From Pseudomonadaceae bacterium (lineage in GTDB: Bacteria > Pseudomonadota > Gammaproteobacteria > Pseudomonadales > Pseudomonadaceae): DNA of 64,000 bases. Shown here piece after piece: positions 8,446-16,361 of the stretch. Each line of letters begins with the position of its first letter. The first letter of the stretch is position 1. Both the position numbers and the translations under genes were made by a program. The notes beneath the pieces are model-generated. The model did no database searches. It was not told the DNA's origin and was given only the letters and a program-made list of their open reading frames with translations. Where the stretch lies: contig CAAFUS010000003.1 of the NCBI GenBank assembly GCA_900766265.1, positions 186,001 to 250,000 of the forward strand. Direction: 5' to 3'.

Positions 8446-8532
8446 GCCCAGGTGGCGGAATTGGTAGACGCACTAGGTTCAGGTCCTAGCGGTGGCAACA
8501 CCGTGGAAGTTCGAGTCTTCTCCTGGGCACCA
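8446..8532 (+). tRNA. tRNA-Leu (anticodon CAG), copy 2
   Basis: Base-for-base identical to the first copy over its 87 bases, including CCA, after a 118-bp spacer. It is read from the same promoter and followed 13 bp later by a strong terminator, so the two copies form a dicistronic tRNA transcript. Confidence 0.97.
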
Positions 8533-8540
8533 CTGTTCGA

Positions 8541-8569
8541 AAAAACCGAGCCAATGGCTCGGTTTTTTT
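8541..8569 (+). terminator. Intrinsic terminator of the tRNA-Leu pair
   Basis: A stem CCGAGCC/GGCTCGG (8546-8562) is followed by seven Ts (8563-8569). The A run before the stem means it could also stop transcription arriving from the opposite side. Confidence 0.9.
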
Positions 8570-8632
8570 ATGCCTGCCTTTTTATCGATCCACTGCGTAG
8601 ACAGGGCTGCGGCCCGCCACCCCGCCGCACAC

Positions 8633-8656
8633 AAAAAAGCCGACCCAAGGGTCGGC
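8633..8656 (-). terminator. Intrinsic terminator of purA
   Basis: On the minus strand a perfect 8-bp stem GCCGACCC/GGGTCGGC (8639-8656) is followed by TTTTTT. It lies 18 bp after the purA stop codon. Confidence 0.9.
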
Positions 8657-8674
8657 TTTCGTTACCCACCTGGT

Positions 8675-9967
8675 TCAGGCGTACGGATGGCGCAGCACGA
8701 TGGTCTCGTTGCGATCCGGCCCGGTGGAAATCACGTCCACCGGGGCACCGACCAACTCCTCGATGCGCTTGATATAGGCGCGGGCATTGGCCGGTAGCTC
8801 GTCGAGGCTCTTGGCCCCGACCGTGGATTCGCTCCAGCCGGGCATCTCTTCGTAGACCGGCTGCAGACCCTCGTAGCTGTCAGCATCGGTCGGCGCCTCG
8901 ATGACATTGCCGTCGCGGTCCTTGTAGGACGTGCACAGGCGTACGGTTTCCAGCCCGTCGAGGACGTCCAGCTTGGTCAGGCACAGACCTGAGACACTAT
9001 TGATCTCGATGGCGCGACGCAGCACAACGGCGTCGAACCAGCCACAGCGACGCGCGCGACCGGTCGTGGAGCCGAATTCGTTGCCGCGCTTGGCAAGGAA
9101 TGCACCGGTTTCATCGAACAGCTCGGTGGGGAACGGACCGGAGCCGACGCGCGTGGTATAGGCCTTGGTGATGCCCAGAATGTAATCCAGGTACAGCGGA
9201 CCGAAACCGGACCCGGTCGCAGTGCCGCCGGCCGTGGTGCTGGAGCTGGTCACGTAGGGGTAGGTGCCATGATCGATGTCCAGCAGCGAACCCTGCGCAC
9301 CCTCGAACATGATACGGGCGCCCTGCTTGCGCAGCTCGTGCAGACGCGTCGCCACATCGATGACCATCGGCTTGAGCGCCTCGGCATAGCCGAGCGCCTC
9401 GTCGAGCGTCTTCTGGAAATCCACCGGCTCGACATTGTAGAAGTTCTGCAGGATGAAGTTGTGGTATTCCAGCAGCTCGCGCAGCTTGACCGCGAAGCGT
9501 TCGGGGTTCAGCAGGTCGGCTACCCGCAGCGCACGACGCGCTACCTTGTCTTCGTAGGCCGGGCCGATGCCGCGTCCCGTGGTGCCGATCTTGCCTTCGG
9601 AACGAGCCGCCTCACGTGCCTGATCCAGCGCGACGTGATAGGGCAGGATCAGTGTGCAGGCCGGACTGATCCGCAGACGCTCGCGCACCGGCACACCTTT
9701 GTCTTCCAGCTTGGTGATCTCACGCATCAGCGCATCGGGCGCCAGCACTACGCCGTTACCGATCAGGCACTGCACGTTCTCGCGCAGGATCCCCGACGGA
9801 ATCAGGTGCAGAACGGTCTTCTCACCGTCGATCACCAGGGTGTGACCGGCGTTGTGGCCGCCCTGGAAGCGCACAACGGCCGCCGCCTGCTCGGTCAGCA
9901 GATCGACAATCTTGCCCTTGCCCTCATCACCCCACTGGGTGCCCAGGACCACGACATTCTTACCCAT
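8675..9967 (-). CDS. purA: Adenylosuccinate synthetase
   Basis: Catalyses the GTP-dependent condensation of IMP with aspartate to adenylosuccinate, the first committed step to AMP. The product has 430 residues, the family length. The P-loop GDEGKGK (13-19, catalytic Asp14) and GGHNAGHT with catalytic His42 are present, as are the IMP loop GTTGRGIGPAYEDK and STTAGGTATGSGFGP. It lies 86 bp downstream of hisZ on the same strand, the common pseudomonad arrangement, and ends at a strong terminator. Confidence 0.98.
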   Translation of the reverse strand: MGKNVVVLGTQWGDEGKGKIVDLLTEQAAAVVRFQGGHNAGHTLVIDGEKTVLHLIPSGILRENVQCLIGNGVVLAPDALMREITKLEDKGVPVRERLRISPACTLILPYHVALDQAREAARSEGKIGTTGRGIGPAYEDKVARRALRVADLLNPERFAVKLRELLEYHNFILQNFYNVEPVDFQKTLDEALGYAEALKPMVIDVATRLHELRKQGARIMFEGAQGSLLDIDHGTYPYVTSSSTTAGGTATGSGFGPLYLDYILGITKAYTTRVGSGPFPTELFDETGAFLAKRGNEFGSTTGRARRCGWFDAVVLRRAIEINSVSGLCLTKLDVLDGLETVRLCTSYKDRDGNVIEAPTDADSYEGLQPVYEEMPGWSESTVGAKSLDELPANARAYIKRIEELVGAPVDVISTGPDRNETIVLRHPYA

Positions 9968-10053
9968 AACCCTTTGCCCTCTTCGGCGAAGCTATGCCGG
10001 CGACAAGCCGGCGAAAATTCGTACGGCGCTACTGGAGCGCCACGCTGCGACGG

Positions 10054-11241
10054 TCAACCAGCCAGCGGCCGCACCGCCCAGCCCCCGTCCTCGGGCACCA
10101 GCCAGCGATCACAGCCGGCCATGGCAGCGGCCTGCCGATCCTGCCCATCGAGTGCCTGCACTACCCGCTCGCCGGCGCGACGCAGCTCACGCACCCGACT
10201 CCAGAGTTCGGCGTCAGCCGATTGCGGCGCCCAGATGCCGGTGCCCGCAGTACACAACTGCGCCGCCCCCAGATTCACCAGCGCCTTGAGATCGGTGGAA
10301 AAGCCCGTCGCCGGACGCGCACGTCCGAAGTCGGCACCGATATCGTCATAGCGACCACCCTGGGCGATGGATTGCCCTACACCCGGCACGAAGGCCGCGA
10401 ACACCACTCCGGTGTGGTAGTGGTAGCCGCGCAGTTCACCCAGATCGAAATACAGCGGTAGTTCAGGGTAGCGGAGCGCACACTGGTCCGCGATCTGGAT
10501 CAGCGTCTGCAACGCCGCCTGCACCTGAGCGGGGGCATCGGCGAGCTCGCGACCTGCCACATCGAGCACCTCGCGCCCGCCACACAGGCCGACCAGAGCC
10601 CGGATCATGCGCGCCAGCGCCGGCTCGACAGCCTCCGTCAGCGCTTCGACCTCGTCGATGGCCTTGCGCTGCAGCGCATCGAACACCTGCTGCTCGGCGG
10701 TACCGGAAAGCCCGGCGGCACGCGCCAGCCCCCGATAGATGCCGACATGACCAAGATCCATGTGCACGTCCGGCACCTGCGCCAGCTCGAGCATCTCGAG
10801 CATCAGGCTGATCACCTCGATATCGCTGCCGACGCCGGCGTCGCCATAGAGCTCGGCGCCCAACTGGATCGGACTGCGCGACGTCGACAGTGCCCGCGGC
10901 TTGGCATGCAGAACGCTGCCGGCATAGCACAGCCGGCTCGGCCCTTCGCGACGCAACGTATGGGCATCGACCCGCGCGACCTGGGGCGTGATGTCGGCAC
11001 GCAGCCCCATCTGCCGCCCCGAGAGCGGGTCGATCACCTTGAAGGTCTTCAGGTCGAGCTCCTGGCCCGCGCCGGTGAGCAGCGATTCGAGAAATTCGAT
11101 ATGCGGAGTGATGACCAACTCGTAGCCCCAGCACTGGAACAGATCCAGAACCCGGCGCCGGGCGGTCTCGATGCGCGCCGCCTCGGGGGGCAGCACCTCT
11201 TCGATGCCATCTGGCAGGAGCCAGCGGTCTACCGTTGCCAT
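10054..11241 (-). CDS. hisZ: ATP phosphoribosyltransferase regulatory subunit HisZ
   Basis: Non-catalytic homologue of histidyl-tRNA synthetase that binds short-form HisG and is needed for the first step of histidine synthesis. From the ATG at 11241 it has 395 residues (MATVDRWLLPDGIEEVLPPE), the family length. The frame stays open another 80 codons upstream, but that stretch is not HisZ-like and contains the region before the gene; GAGAGG precedes the chosen start. Class-II synthetase motifs remain (GLRADITPQVAR, IAQGGRYDDIG), while the histidine-binding C-terminal anticodon domain is absent. Its presence implies that HisG elsewhere in the genome is the short form. Confidence 0.95.
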   Translation of the reverse strand: MATVDRWLLPDGIEEVLPPEAARIETARRRVLDLFQCWGYELVITPHIEFLESLLTGAGQELDLKTFKVIDPLSGRQMGLRADITPQVARVDAHTLRREGPSRLCYAGSVLHAKPRALSTSRSPIQLGAELYGDAGVGSDIEVISLMLEMLELAQVPDVHMDLGHVGIYRGLARAAGLSGTAEQQVFDALQRKAIDEVEALTEAVEPALARMIRALVGLCGGREVLDVAGRELADAPAQVQAALQTLIQIADQCALRYPELPLYFDLGELRGYHYHTGVVFAAFVPGVGQSIAQGGRYDDIGADFGRARPATGFSTDLKALVNLGAAQLCTAGTGIWAPQSADAELWSRVRELRRAGERVVQALDGQDRQAAAMAGCDRWLVPEDGGWAVRPLAG

Positions 11242-11411
11242 TTCGCCATTCACCTCTCGATCCGGCAAGCCTAGCCAAGCAGACGAAGACCGTACCAGAC
11301 CTGGCCAGCCTTCATTCGACCTGCAGTTATGTGCGGTCCGCAGGGGACCTTCCTCACCCTCTGGATCGCTCCGGAGGACGAGTCGCCTGGCCAATCGCTG
11401 GACGCAGACGC

Positions 11412-11434
11412 AAAAAAGCCGGGTTTTTCCCGGC
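11412..11434 (-). terminator. Intrinsic terminator between hflC and hisZ
   Basis: On the minus strand GCCGGG-AAAAA-CCCGGC (11418-11434) is followed by TTTTTT. It lies about 80 bp after the hflC stop and should separate the hfq-hflXKC unit from hisZ-purA. A second, stronger stem (CCCGACGGCGC/GCGCCGTCGGG, 11469-11493) lies just upstream without a T run. Confidence 0.8.
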
Positions 11435-11510
11435 CGGCGGATCATAGCAATGTTTTGCCGATGGGTCACCCGACGGCGCATTGCGCCGTCGGGCGGTTCG
11501 ACCCGGTCGG

Positions 11511-12380
11511 TTACTGACGCTTCTCCAGGTAGCGGAAGAAGTCGCTGCTGGGGTCCAGCACAAGCACGTCTTCCTTGCTCGAGAAGCTCTCGCGATAGGC
11601 TTGCAGGCTGCGATGGAAAGCGTAGAACTCCTGATCCTGCCCATAGGCCTGAGCATAGATCGCAGCGGCCCGCGCATCACCGTCACCGCGCATCTCCTCG
11701 GCCTCACGGAAGGCTTCAGCCAACAGCACGCGACGCTGGCGATCGGCGTCGGCACGAATGCCTTCAGCGAGCTCACGGCCCTTGGCGCGATGCTCGCGAG
11801 CCTCGCGCTCACGCTCGGAGCTCATGCGCTCGAACACGCTGCGATTGACCTCGCGCGGCAGATCGATCGCCTTGACCCGTACGTCGATCACTTCGATACC
11901 CAGCTCCTGCTGTGCCGCCCGGTTGAGGCTCGCCGTGACCTGCGCCATCAGCTCGTCGCGTTGACCGGACACCGACTCATGCAGAGTGCGCTTACCGAAC
12001 TGGTCGCGAAGCGCCGCTTCCAGACGACGCGAGAGCCGCTCGTCAGCGATCTGCTTCATGCCGGAGGTCGCGGTGTAGAAGCGCTCGGCGTCATCCACAC
12101 GCCATTTGGCATAGGCATCGACCATGAGCGCCTTCTTTTCCAGCGTCAGGAAGCGCGAGGTCGTCGAATCCAGCGTCATCAGACGTGCATCGAACTTGCG
12201 CACGCTGTTGACGTAAGGAATCTTCATGTGCAGACCGGGTTGAACGTCGGGCTCGACGATCCGGCCGAAACGCAGCATCACGGCACGCTCGGTCTGCGAG
12301 ACGATGTAGAAGCTGTTCCACAGCACCAGCGCCAGCACCACGCCGACGATCAGCGCAGTCAGTGATTTATTGCTCATCAA
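11511..12380 (-). CDS. hflC: FtsH protease modulator HflC
   Basis: Membrane-anchored SPFH/band-7 protein that forms the HflKC cage around FtsH and tunes its proteolysis of membrane and regulatory proteins. The product has 289 residues: one N-terminal transmembrane segment (ALIVGVVLALVLWNSFYIVS, about 9-28), the band-7 domain (about 29-200) and a coiled-coil C-terminal half rich in Glu/Arg. It starts inside the end of hflK (ATGA overlap, 12377-12380), so the partners are made in equal amounts. Confidence 0.96.
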   Translation of the reverse strand: MMSNKSLTALIVGVVLALVLWNSFYIVSQTERAVMLRFGRIVEPDVQPGLHMKIPYVNSVRKFDARLMTLDSTTSRFLTLEKKALMVDAYAKWRVDDAERFYTATSGMKQIADERLSRRLEAALRDQFGKRTLHESVSGQRDELMAQVTASLNRAAQQELGIEVIDVRVKAIDLPREVNRSVFERMSSEREREAREHRAKGRELAEGIRADADRQRRVLLAEAFREAEEMRGDGDARAAAIYAQAYGQDQEFYAFHRSLQAYRESFSSKEDVLVLDPSSDFFRYLEKRQ

Positions 12381-13558
12381 CGACTCTCCCTGGTACGCAG
12401 ATCACGCGGTTCCAACTCTGCTGGGAGACGAGTGGCCTGACTCAGCGGCTCTGCACTGGCTGCTCGCGACTGGGGCGTATCGCTACCACCGGAGCGGTTG
12501 TTGATCATCTTGTCCAGCGGCAGATAGAGCATGTTGTTCTGCCCATTGTCCCCGGTGACCAGAACCTTGCTGGTGTTGCTCATGAGTTCCTGCATGGTTT
12601 CCAGATACAGACGTTCACGGGTCACTTCCGGCGCCCGACGGTACTCGGTCACCAGCTTGGTGAAGCGATCCGCCTCACCCTGTGCCCTGGAGATCACCGC
12701 ATCGCGGTAACCCGCTGCTTCCTCCAGCATGCGCTGGGCCTGACCCCGAGCCTCGGGAATTACACCGTTGGCGTAGGACTCGGCCTGGTTCTTCTCACGC
12801 TGCTCGTCTTCACGGGCACGGATCACGTCATCGAACGCTTCCTGCACTTCGCGCGGAGCCGCCGCGCTCTGCAGGTTGACCTGGGTCACGAGGATGCCGG
12901 TGCGGTAGTTGTCGAGGAAGCGCTGCAGGCGCTCGCGCACGTCGGCGGCCATCGCCTCACGACCTTCGGTGAGCACCTGGTCCATCACGGTCGAGCCGAC
13001 CACGTGGCGCACCGCACTGTCGGTCGCATGCTGCAGGCTGACTTCTGGCTGGTCGACGTTGAGCACGAAGGCCTGGAGGTTGTTGATCTTGTACTGAACG
13101 GTCAACGGCACTTCGATGATGTTCTCGTCCTCGGTCAACATCTGCCCCTGCTTGCTGTAGGAGCGCTCACGCGTGACGTTTTCCTGAAACTTGCGATCGA
13201 TCGGCGGGAAATAGATGTTCAGACCCGGACCGACGGTCTCGTAGTACTTGCCGAAGCGCAGCACGACGGCCTGCTCCTGCTCGTCGACGATGTAGATCGC
13301 GTTGAACAGCCAGACCACCAACAGCACCGCGAGCCCGATCCAGATCAGACCGAAACCGCCCTTGCTGCCGCCGCCGGTGCCGCCGCCACTGGTGCGTTTC
13401 TTGCCACCGAACATGCCATTGAGGTTTTCCTGCAGTTTACGGAAAGCCTCGTCGAGGTCCGGCGGACCTTTCCTGTCGCCGCCACCACCGCCGCGACGGC
13501 CACCGCCGCCCCAGGGATCCTGATTGTTCGAGTTGCCACCCGGCTCATTCCAAGCCAT
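12377..13558 (-). CDS. hflK: FtsH protease modulator HflK
   Basis: Partner of HflC in the SPFH complex around FtsH. From the ATG at 13558 it has 393 residues. It begins MAWNEPGGNSNNQDPWGGGG, the Gly/Asn-rich cytoplasmic tail seen in HflK, then a transmembrane segment (LIWIGLAVLLVVWLFNAIYI), the band-7 domain with VVLRFGKYYETVGPGLN, and a helical region. An upstream in-frame ATG (13570) lacks a ribosome binding site, whereas GGAGAG precedes 13558. It is third in hfq-hflX-hflK-hflC. Confidence 0.96.
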   Translation of the reverse strand: MAWNEPGGNSNNQDPWGGGGRRGGGGGDRKGPPDLDEAFRKLQENLNGMFGGKKRTSGGGTGGGSKGGFGLIWIGLAVLLVVWLFNAIYIVDEQEQAVVLRFGKYYETVGPGLNIYFPPIDRKFQENVTRERSYSKQGQMLTEDENIIEVPLTVQYKINNLQAFVLNVDQPEVSLQHATDSAVRHVVGSTVMDQVLTEGREAMAADVRERLQRFLDNYRTGILVTQVNLQSAAAPREVQEAFDDVIRAREDEQREKNQAESYANGVIPEARGQAQRMLEEAAGYRDAVISRAQGEADRFTKLVTEYRRAPEVTRERLYLETMQELMSNTSKVLVTGDNGQNNMLYLPLDKMINNRSGGSDTPQSRAASAEPLSQATRLPAELEPRDLRTRESR

Positions 13559-13655
13559 AGCGCTCTCCATCCAAAAAAACTAAAGACGCGCCCGCGGCAC
13601 GCCCGCCAATGCTACAGAAAGCCTGAAAGCGGCGGCAAAGCCACGCTTGCAGGCT

Positions 13656-14957
13656 TTATTGCAAAGTATGTTGCTCGAGGAACTCGGCGGGCTTCATGCC
13701 CTCGCGACTGATGAGGCGATACAGCTCAACCCGCGGTACACGCACCGCCAAGAGGCTGCCGCCCTGCTCGTCGTGATCTTCGCTCTGAACCGAATTGAGC
13801 TCGAACAGCTGTGCTCTCATGCGTCCCAGCCGCTGCGGCAAGCGCAGCGTTCCGATGAACAGGTCATTGCCCAGCAGCTCGGCCACCGCCTGACGCACCA
13901 GATCCAGTCCCAGGCCATCCCGGGCCGAAACCCAGACGCGCACGGGCTTGCCGTCGGCATCGCGCTGGATCTGCGGCTCGATGCCCTCCATCAAATCGAC
14001 CTTGTTGTAGATCTCGAGGATGGGCAGCGTCTCGGCGCCGATCTCGGCCAGCACCGCAAGCACCTGCTCGATCTGCTGCTCGCGCTCGGGCTCGTGGGCA
14101 TCGATCACATGCAGCAGCAGGTCGGCATTGCTGGATTCCTCCAGTGTCGCACGGAAGGACTCCACCAGCTTGTGCGGCAGATGCCGGATGAATCCCACCG
14201 TATCGGCCAACACGACCGGCCCCAGATCTTCCAGTTCGAGCCGACGCAGGGTCGGATCGAGGGTAGCGAACAGCTGGTTGGCGGCGTAGACCTCGGCCTC
14301 AGTGAGCGCATTGAAGAGGGTCGACTTGCCGGCGTTGGTATAGCCGACCAACGACACCGATGGGATATCGGCGCGCCGCCGGCCGCGGCGGGCCTGCTCG
14401 CGCTGGCTCTGCACCTTTTCCAGACGTTGCTTGATCTGGCGAATGCGCACCCGCAGCAGACGGCGGTCGGTTTCGAGCTGGGTTTCACCCGGCCCGCGCA
14501 GACCGATACCGCCCTTCTGCCGCTCCAGGTGCGTCCAGCCGCGCACCAGGCGCGTGCTCATGTGCTCGAGCTGCGCCAGCTCGACCTGCAGCTTGCCTTC
14601 GTGGGTACGGGCTCGTTGCGCGAAGATGTCCAGGATCAGACCGGTGCGATCGAGCACGCGGCATTCGAGCGCACGTTCGAGGTTGCGCTCCTGGCTGGGC
14701 GTGAGGGTGTGATTGAAGATCACCAGCTCGGCCTCGTCCTGCTTGACGAGGTCATGCAGCTCCTCGACCTTGCCGCTGCCAATCAGGAACTTGGCGGACG
14801 GCTGGTGACGAGCCACGTTGACGAAGCCGACCGTCTCCGCACCCGCGGATCGGGCCAGCTCGCGAAACTCTTGCGGATCTTCACGCGCCGCGGGGTCCTG
14901 GCCTTCCAGATGCACCAGGATGGCCCGCTCCCCTCCACCGGGGCGTTCGAAGAACAA
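13656..14957 (-). CDS. hflX: Ribosome-associated GTPase HflX
   Basis: GTPase of the Obg-HflX family that binds the 50S subunit and splits stalled 70S ribosomes. The homologous region begins (M)FFERPGGGERAILVHLEGQD, and the only suitable start codon is a TTG at 14957, giving 433 residues. GAGG lies upstream, overlapping the hfq stop. The N-terminal HflX domain has the Gly-rich GGIGLRGPGETQLETDRR; the GTPase domain has G1 GYTNAGKST, G2/G3 region DTVGFIRHLPHKLVESF and G4 NKVD. The frame is open far upstream, but that region is hfq read in another frame. Confidence 0.95.
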   Translation of the reverse strand: MFFERPGGGERAILVHLEGQDPAAREDPQEFRELARSAGAETVGFVNVARHQPSAKFLIGSGKVEELHDLVKQDEAELVIFNHTLTPSQERNLERALECRVLDRTGLILDIFAQRARTHEGKLQVELAQLEHMSTRLVRGWTHLERQKGGIGLRGPGETQLETDRRLLRVRIRQIKQRLEKVQSQREQARRGRRRADIPSVSLVGYTNAGKSTLFNALTEAEVYAANQLFATLDPTLRRLELEDLGPVVLADTVGFIRHLPHKLVESFRATLEESSNADLLLHVIDAHEPEREQQIEQVLAVLAEIGAETLPILEIYNKVDLMEGIEPQIQRDADGKPVRVWVSARDGLGLDLVRQAVAELLGNDLFIGTLRLPQRLGRMRAQLFELNSVQSEDHDEQGGSLLAVRVPRVELYRLISREGMKPAEFLEQHTLQ

Positions 14958-14967
14958 GACCGCGGCC

Positions 14968-15222
14968 TCAGACGCTTCCCGAGTCGGCCTGGTCGCTTTC
15001 GCCAGCGCTCGGCAGACGTACCGGGCGGCTCGGAACAACGGTGGAAATGGCGTGCTTGTAGACCATCTGACTGACGGTGTTCTTAAGCAGGATGACGAAC
15101 TGGTCGAAGGACTCGATCTGGCCCTGCAGCTTGATGCCGTTGACCAGGTAAATCGAAACCGGGACGCGTTCCTTACGCAGGGTGTTGAGGTAAGGGTCTT
15201 GTAGCGAATGCCCTTTTGACAT
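14968..15222 (-). CDS. hfq: RNA chaperone Hfq
   Basis: Hexameric Sm-like protein that pairs small RNAs with mRNAs and, in pseudomonads, acts with Crc in catabolite repression. The product is 84 residues from MSKGHSLQDPYLNTLRKERV, with the Sm1 motif around LVNGIKLQGQIESFDQFVILL and the Sm2 YKHAISTVVP motif. The C-terminal tail is short, as in Pseudomonas. The ATG at 15222 has AAGGAG upstream; an in-frame ATG three codons earlier is not conserved. It lies 86 bp after miaA and leads the hfq-hflX-hflKC unit. Confidence 0.98.
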   Translation of the reverse strand: MSKGHSLQDPYLNTLRKERVPVSIYLVNGIKLQGQIESFDQFVILLKNTVSQMVYKHAISTVVPSRPVRLPSAGESDQADSGSV

Positions 15223-15308
15223 GTGCCGCACTCCTTAGAGGATCTTAGTAATATGGGGCCGAAAAGCCGGCCGAATCGCCATCCCATAGGGATGGGCGTG
15301 TTGCAGTG

Positions 15309-16280
15309 TCAGCTCAATATGGTGAGCGATTGCAGGTATTTCAATGCTCGCGGCAGATTGTCGCACGCCAGGCTGTCCAGCCAGTGTACTTCGTCCCAGC
15401 TTCGCAACCAGGTGAACTGCCGTTTGGCCAGTTGCCGGGTCGCGATGATACCCCGCTGAATCATCTCGTCTCGGGATAGCCTGCCTTCCAGATGATCCCA
15501 GACCTGCCGGTAGCCCACCGCTCGGATGGAGGGCAGACCGGGGTGCAGATCACCACGGGCGTACAGGGCTTCGACCTCTTCGACGAACCCCTGTTCAACC
15601 ATACCCACGAAACGCCGCTCGATCCGCTGGTGCAACGTCTGGCGCTGCGCCGGCGCGATCGCGAGATGCGCAACAGTATACGGGAAGAGATTCGCGCCTG
15701 CTTCGCCGGTGGCGCTTTTTTGCGACCGCTGCCGGGCGCGGTGCTCGCTCATCGTCAGACCGCTGACACGATACACCTCCAGCGCCCGCACCAGCCGCTG
15801 CGGATCGTTCGGATGGATCCGCGCGGCGGATTCTGGATCCACTTCGGCGAGCTGGCGATGCAGCGAGGCCAACCCTTCGGCATCGGCCTGTGCTTCGAGC
15901 TCGGCACGCACAGACGCGTCGGCGCCGGGCATCTGGGCCAGGCCGTCGAGCAGCGCGCGGTAATAGAGCATGGTGCCGCCGACCAGCAGGGGAATCCGCC
16001 CGGCGGCACTGATCTCCTGCATCGCGGCCGTGGCGTCGTCAACGAACTCGGCTGCCGAATAACTCTGCGCCGGGTCGCGGATGTCCACCAGACGATGCGG
16101 ATGGCGCGCGAGGATCTCGGGGGAAGGCTTGGCCGTACCGATGTCCATCCCGCGGTAGACCAACGCCGAATCGACGCTCACCAGCTCGCAGGGGAGCACG
16201 CGGGCGAGCTCCAGCGCCAGGTCCGTCTTGCCGGAGGCGGTCGGCCCCATGAGGAAAATCGCAGGTGGCAAAGAGGGCAT
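15309..16280 (-). CDS. miaA: tRNA dimethylallyltransferase MiaA
   Basis: Transfers a dimethylallyl group to N6 of A37 in tRNAs reading UNN codons, the first step to ms2i6A. From the ATG at 16280 it has 323 residues. The P-loop GPTASGKTDLAL is near the N-terminus, followed by DSALVYRGMDIGTAKPS (substrate site) and the DPAQSYSAAEFV and IRAVGYRQVW motifs. An in-frame ATG nine codons upstream (16307) is an alternative start. It sits between mutL and hfq, the conserved gammaproteobacterial order. Confidence 0.96.
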   Translation of the reverse strand: MPSLPPAIFLMGPTASGKTDLALELARVLPCELVSVDSALVYRGMDIGTAKPSPEILARHPHRLVDIRDPAQSYSAAEFVDDATAAMQEISAAGRIPLLVGGTMLYYRALLDGLAQMPGADASVRAELEAQADAEGLASLHRQLAEVDPESAARIHPNDPQRLVRALEVYRVSGLTMSEHRARQRSQKSATGEAGANLFPYTVAHLAIAPAQRQTLHQRIERRFVGMVEQGFVEEVEALYARGDLHPGLPSIRAVGYRQVWDHLEGRLSRDEMIQRGIIATRQLAKRQFTWLRSWDEVHWLDSLACDNLPRALKYLQSLTILS

Positions 16281-16361
16281 CACAAGGCTCGGGTTTGTGG
16301 GCCGCATAGTTTCACGGCAGCCCCCTGACGCCGCAAGAGGCGGCTTTGCCAGCGGGTCGGC

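Noticed and set aside
8084..8473. Protein-coding frame across the tRNA-Leu region
   Set aside because: The frame runs through the first tRNA and part of the second on the opposite strand, so it cannot be a real gene.
11242..11481. N-terminal extension of hisZ by 80 codons
   Set aside because: The extension contains the terminator stem region and no HisZ-like sequence; the ATG at 11241 gives the family N-terminus.
11469..11493. Strong stem just after hflC as the main terminator
   Set aside because: The 11-bp stem is perfect but has no T run; the stem at 11418-11434 with TTTTTT is the better terminator.
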